Positions 59,515 to 64,000 of a DNA stretch of 64,000 bases are shown here, piece by piece. The stretch is from Ischnura elegans. Lineage: Eukaryota > Arthropoda > Insecta > Odonata > Coenagrionidae. Under the pieces are notes generated by a model. It made no database searches, was not told the origin of the DNA, and saw nothing but the letters and a program-made list of their open reading frames with translations. The stretch covers positions 132,754,972-132,818,971 of the forward strand of contig NC_060248.1 in NCBI RefSeq assembly GCF_921293095.1, written 5' to 3'. A program made the position numbers and the translations under genes. Position 1 is the stretch's first letter. The number at the start of each line of letters is the position of its first letter.

Positions 59515-60460
59515 CTCCGGTAACAATCACCAAGATATTGTATATACCATAGTATTTTTCACATGATGTTCTACATAGAAATCATGGTTTCAGATAAGAT
59601 TCATGTGCGATCACCAATCAAATTAGCTTTCAATCACAATGGAGAGCAAACACAGCCAAGTCACGCCTGAGAAATTAACAAAAAATTGATCTTAATTTCA
59701 TATCATCGAGTTGTTTCACGAAAAATTAGCTTTAAAGTCATGAAGCGTATGCATAAAAAAGTATGCATTTAATACGCCATTCGTTTATCCTCCAGGAGCG
59801 GACATGAAAACGACACAGGTCACATTGTATTGAAATCGAAATAAGTTGTTCCCTCGCGCCTTCTATGTTGCCTTATATGGAAAGAGTATTGTATCAGTTT
59901 TTTGATGAAAATCTTACATATTCTTGCACAATATCTATTGGAAGAAAATCTCAATTGTAATTTATATGGAAATGCGGATTAATTCAATTTAGATACGAAA
60001 GTAAAGAGAAATTGAATGCAATTTTTAGAAAATACAGATCGAAGAGCACATTATTGTAAAGGCGATGAAGTACAATTATAAGTGCATATAGTCACATTTT
60101 CATGAAAATTACATATACTTGAAAACACGTTGAGCTACTAAGACTACCAAAGAAGGAAAGAAACTCATTGCGTGCTGGGGTGATCCAGCTTCGAATTCCG
60201 GTCAAGGCTCATACAATGAGTCATTCAAAAAAGTTTAAATGTTTAATAATATCTATATTTTATTATTAAATGTTTTCTACCCTGAATCACACTTTAAGTT
60301 GAAAACAAAAACGTGGTAGATAATCGGTGAAATAAAAGACAGCGTCTCCGCGCACTCGTTATACATAAACCCAATTAAGTTCAATAGATTCAGGCTTCAA
60401 TTGGTGGAAGTTAGGCATATTTAAATAATAAAAGATCGTAGCACTTTTCCACTAGATTTT
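59515..60460. other. AT-rich sequence between two PLE-type motifs
   Basis: No PLE coding sequence is visible between the two same-orientation terminal motifs. It may be interior of a decayed element or unrelated DNA. Confidence 0.35.
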
Positions 60461-60462
60461 TT

Positions 60463-60504
60463 AATGCGTACAACGCGTTTCGGCTCACTGAGCCATCATC
60501 TGGT
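60463..60504 (-). repeat. PLE-type terminal hairpin motif (hammerhead-like layout)
   Basis: Minus strand: CAGATGAT, then GGCTC-AGT-GAGCC (a perfect 5-bp stem), then GAAAC, then GCGT-TGT-ACGC (a perfect 4-bp stem). This resembles the CTGATGA - stem II - GAAA - stem III order of a hammerhead ribozyme, and PLEs are known to carry hammerheads. However, the core reads CAGATGA, there is an extra U before the stem, and no stem I is visible, so self-cleavage is unlikely for this copy. Confidence 0.5.
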
Positions 60505-60779
60505 ACAAGACATCCCAATTCATGATAGGTTGAATCTTGCGCTAATATTTCAGTTTATCTAACCATTTCTCTCGTTAATATCTCTAAGACTGCGATAAAG
60601 AGGCTGAATTGTCCACGGGCACAGCCACCTCACCCTTCGTACACCTTTTTTGTTTTTCATCCTGTGAATCGGTCATTGAGACGAAGGTCCAAGTTTCGGA
60701 CTGATAGAAGAAGACATTCCGCCTCTGGCACCAGGGGTTAGGATCGCCCCCTCCAATGCTCTCCCCCCGCCCTCACGTG

Positions 60780-61320
60780 AACCCATGAATAAAATCATCT
60801 AATGGGAGTCCAGCGAATGACTTATAACCCTAAATTCATTAATGGAGCTTCCGAAATTGTCTATTCCTGGCGCCAGGGACTGATGCATGCATGTCTCGTC
60901 ATGGGAAACAATTAATGGTGTCCGCATAATATTGAATGTAAATAAACCTCCTGAAAAGCTATAATTGCAAATGCTAATTATAGATCGGATACCAAAAAAA
61001 TTGATGCGGTCAATGAATGGTATTTCATGGCGCGTGACTCTGTTATTAGTCAACTCTATCATAGAAATTACACACCCTTTTTCCTGTGGAGTAATATTGC
61101 GAAGGAATTACATGGTGTATCCCCACTAAAGGCTCCATGATGGCCACTGAAGTGGTCGCTGCTTGTCACCTGCCCAGGAACGTAATATGATGCTTCATAA
61201 TCAATCGAATTATAGGGCGAAATGACGCCCATCTGCCTCACTGCACATATTCATGTGCATTTTGATGCTCTCGTTGCAGTTTAACCTCTATTTACCGCGC
61301 ACAATTATTTTAATCCGAAA
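60780..61320. promoter_or_regulatory. Dense homeodomain/forkhead/POU/E-box-type motifs
   Basis: Within about 500 bp of non-repetitive DNA: CATTAATGG at 60,837-60,845, ATTAATGG at 60,911-60,918, TGTAAATAAAC at 60,937-60,947 (forkhead type), TTGCAAATGCTAATTA at about 60,965-60,980 (POU-like half-site plus homeodomain site), GATGCATGCATG around 60,882, CACCTG at 61,167-61,172 and CATCTG at 61,230-61,235 (E-boxes), and TAATCAATCGAATTAT near 61,198. Such clustering is typical of developmental enhancers. In an AT-rich genome part of it is expected by chance. Confidence 0.35.
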
Positions 61321-61329
61321 ATACGTCAT

Positions 61330-62215
61330 CATGTAATTGGATATATCTATTCCGTGTATTCTGTGACCTTAATATAGTCAATTTGAGTTCGCGGATAACT
61401 TATATTAGTCTAGCATATCTCAGAGAACATACTTTTCATGATGATACTTTATGCAATATGGATAATTAAAAATGAATTTAATTCTTATGTACGGCATAGG
61501 AATAGTTGATTTTCGGTTTTAATAATTTCGTTTAAAGATTATTTTTTACATCCTATTTAAAGCGACATTATATCGATTTATGCGTGTATATGGTAGGTCA
61601 TATTTTTCTCAGCGGATGGCGTTGTTTATTTATGAACGATGCTAAAGCAGTCATTTCAAACTTACAAATATACACAAATTGCTACTCCGTTGTCTCACTC
61701 AGTGCATCACTTTATCAGTCTTAAGCGGGATTCAATTGAAGATCAACCTTACAGGCAACAAGTTCATTACTTTCTTGGTCTTCGTGGCTTAACATTTTTA
61801 TGAAAATGTCAATCCATGCTTTATCAACTGAAGGCCATCAAAAATAGGTTTTTCTGATTTCATGTTTGAGGGAATTGCATAAAAAATTCTGCATTTTTTG
61901 CGAGCCTCTAGAAAACTTTCGAGTTTCGCAAATGAACAGTGAAGCAGCGCTCAGAAATGAGCAAGTGAGCACTCTTTCACTAACCTCTCCTAGAAGCTCT
62001 TTTCTGTCGATGAAACTGACTTGTAATTTCAAAGATAAAATTATTGCTTTAGCGAAACAAAAATTTAAATTGATTGCATTGTGTCAACTGTGAGCAAGCG
62101 TGACAGAAAAATTAGTAAAATGGAAATATTTTTGTGTTCGAGGTGTAAAACATGGGCACATGCATTATGCACACCCAATCATTTTGACGAATTGGTAATG
62201 AGGCATGTGACATTT
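61330..62215. other. AT-rich intergenic sequence
   Basis: Nothing recognised. Frames at 61,838-62,093 on both strands overlap each other and have no domain. Confidence 0.4.
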
Positions 62216-62220
62216 TGAGG

Positions 62221-62362
62221 GGGCGACCGACTGCTTAGGTCAACTGCGCTATTCGAAAGGGTATGGAAGGATGAATGAAGAGAAACCCGGCGTCGGAATT
62301 GGCATGCTTTTAAAAGAAGGCGCCCTGTGGACCACGGATTAACGTCCAATACAACGGACGCA
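62221..62362 (-). mobile_element. SINE family G, truncated copy
   Basis: Body of the same SINE as 15,419-15,700: GGGTATGGAAGGA, AGAGAAACCCGGCGTCGG, AGGCGCC then GGACCACGG, TTAACGTCC and ACGGACGCA are shared. The tRNA head is missing; homology stops near 62,362. The orientation is the same as the 15.4-kb copy. Confidence 0.85.
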
Positions 62363-62429
62363 CAGAAGACCGGATCGCGATAAACCTGGTCATGGACCCA
62401 TAAAAACACTGACAACAGGGGAAAAGTGG

Positions 62430-64000
62430 TTATTGAGTGATTTAGAAAAATCAGCTACTGATTTCAAAACAATGTGCATCTGGAAAGCAAAATATTTTTT
62501 TACAGCTTCAGTTAATAATACATGTCCGAAGCATACTTTAGACGAAGAATTTTTAATTTGAATCTAGGTATACTATTTTCGGCAATCTCGTAAGGGATAA
62601 TGATAGAGATTATATTGGTAGATAAAGTCCCGCAATGCTGCGTTTAGAAAAATGACTCTGGTGGATCTATAAAAATTAAATTGATAAACATTTTAGCTGG
62701 AAATTGATTGGTGAGGGTATTAAGGACCATGCATAAAGTTATATTACAAGAATGAAAAATATAGTTTGCGTTATGCATCATTAAAATTGGGATGGAGTTT
62801 CAGAATCTAAGCTCTTTCTTTTGGAACTTCAGAAAATAATCAGCAGAAAGTAGGGGGATTATAAATGGAATTAAGTGAATTGAAATGTTATTCACGAAGC
62901 CACCAAAATTCAAATGCCTTTACAGGCGGACATAGTTGATTTTTTTATTATCTTATTTAAGGGTGGCCGGCTGGCTGGACTAGAGCCCGTTTAGGTTATG
63001 ATCTTTTGAAAGTTCTAAGTGTCCAAACACGTCCGATTAATGCTCGGTGGAATCGTTTATAAATTGAATGCTATGAAAGATTTTCTTCTCAGCTTTCTGA
63101 AAATAGTTGCTTCTCAGAATATGAGACATGGATGGACTTCATCACATTGTTCCGAATTCCAGTTGCTACTCCAATCAGTGAGTAAGGACATTCCTCTCCT
63201 TGTTCTCGAATGGTGACGTGGATTTTCGATGAAAATAAGTGCAAGAAAAATTTGAAATCGAAACAAGGCAAGGATTTTATGTCATTGAGTCATGAGGATC
63301 ACGGTGAGACATTTTGTAAGTATAAAATATGTTGGATATGGCAGAATGATTTTTTTGAGGCGAGTGCACACTTTTTGGTTCGTTACGAATACGAAGATGA
63401 ATTTTATTCCTTGTCATGCGCTCTCTTATCTTTTCAAGTTGTTATTAGACGCAGGCCTTTGCGTGGATGGCCCAGAAAATTGTTATAAGTAAGTAATTAA
63501 CGTTTCGAACTGAGAAAAGCTAAATAGAAAGCAGAACCAGTTTTGAAGAGGAAGAAATTAATTTAGCCACCACTCGGATTTTTATTGTCATTCGGTAATG
63601 AAGCTGCGGCAAAATAATTGGCTGAAATAAACAAAACTTTTACATGTCGCGCTGGTAAAATAATATCTCATTGCAACAGAAAAAAAAACAAGTTTTGATC
63701 AAAATTTCTTGTGGCTATGCCATCAACAGTAATAAAAATTTAAGAGATTTAGGTCGAAGGTAGCTAAACTGCATAGTGGTGCAGTGCATACTTATCAAAT
63801 TAAACCCCTGGTTATTCATGCGTCCCTCCGTCCACAACATTCCAATTCATAGAGCATTAACTGTATGGACAGTAAACAATTGCAGTAAGTAATTTTTCCG
63901 ATTGGACAACGTACGGACAAAGTCCTAGTATCACGAGACAAAGTCTAAAAGAGGTTCTGGACAGAGTAAAGCCGGATAAATTCAAGAATAGACGATATTT
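62430..64000. other. AT-rich intergenic sequence to the window end
   Basis: Open frames at 63,019-63,216 and 63,210-63,488 are ordinary in composition but carry no recognisable domain and no splice context. No repeat family member was recognised. Confidence 0.4.

Noticed and set aside
60180..60225. B-box-like GCTTCGAATTCCGG
   Set aside because: No A box at tRNA spacing; a lone B-box match is common by chance.
60463..60504. Canonical active hammerhead ribozyme
   Set aside because: Core is CAGATGA rather than CTGATGA, an extra base precedes stem II and no stem I pairing is visible; reported only as hammerhead-like.

Overview
This window looks like gene-free eukaryotic nuclear DNA, probably from an arthropod and most likely an insect. 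The evidence is a mosaic of AT-rich single-copy sequence and GC-rich, strand-asymmetric islands, several families of tRNA-derived SINEs, Penelope-like retroelement (PLE) relics with a GIY-YIG endonuclease domain, and degraded non-LTR retrotransposon 3' ends. The species is an inference. I found no bacterial operons, rRNA, intact tRNA, CRISPR array or complete protein-coding gene. Most open frames are short and lie in low-complexity GC-rich sequence.

Layout. 0-8 kb: two minus-strand copies of one non-LTR element (about 0.8-1.0 and 5.5-6.0 kb), a head-to-head pair of SINEs (4.36-4.62 kb), a small PLE tail relic (6.02-6.08 kb) and a 64-bp-arm foldback (7.73-7.90 kb). 8-20 kb: mostly AT-rich intergenic DNA, GC-rich islands (10.5-11.1, 15.8-16.2, 19.4-19.9 kb), a 19-bp inverted repeat (11.3 kb), a possible terminal exon (13.2 kb), a nearly complete SINE (15.42-15.70 kb) and a diverged direct duplication (18.4 and 19.3 kb). 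20-36 kb: a possible MITE (21.0 kb), a 25-base C run (24.0 kb), a SINE head (28.2 kb), a 101-bp tandem duplication (28.6-28.8 kb), a nuclear-receptor-type motif cluster (31.7 kb) and a CpG-containing island with an X-box-like palindrome (33.6-34.3 kb). 36-48 kb: three more SINE copies, GC islands and a PLE GIY-YIG domain split by a MITE-like element (43.2-43.9 kb). 48-64 kb: a longer PLE relic with the region before the GIY-YIG domain, the domain, the C-terminus and the 3' tail (49.57-50.55 kb), GC islands (48.5, 51.4-51.8, 55.0, 57.1-57.5, 59.0-59.3 kb), another SINE (54.6 kb), two PLE-like terminal hairpin motifs (59.5 and 60.5 kb), a homeodomain/forkhead-site-rich stretch (60.8-61.3 kb) and a truncated SINE copy (62.2-62.4 kb).

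How it fits together. The recognisable coding material belongs to decayed retroelements. The SINEs have no reverse transcriptase and would have depended on one supplied in trans; which LINE served them cannot be decided here. The most informative structures are the nested MITE-in-PLE insertion, the recurring stem-plus-GAAAC motif in PLE-type tails, and a few non-repetitive blocks with dense transcription-factor-like motifs that could be distal regulatory elements.
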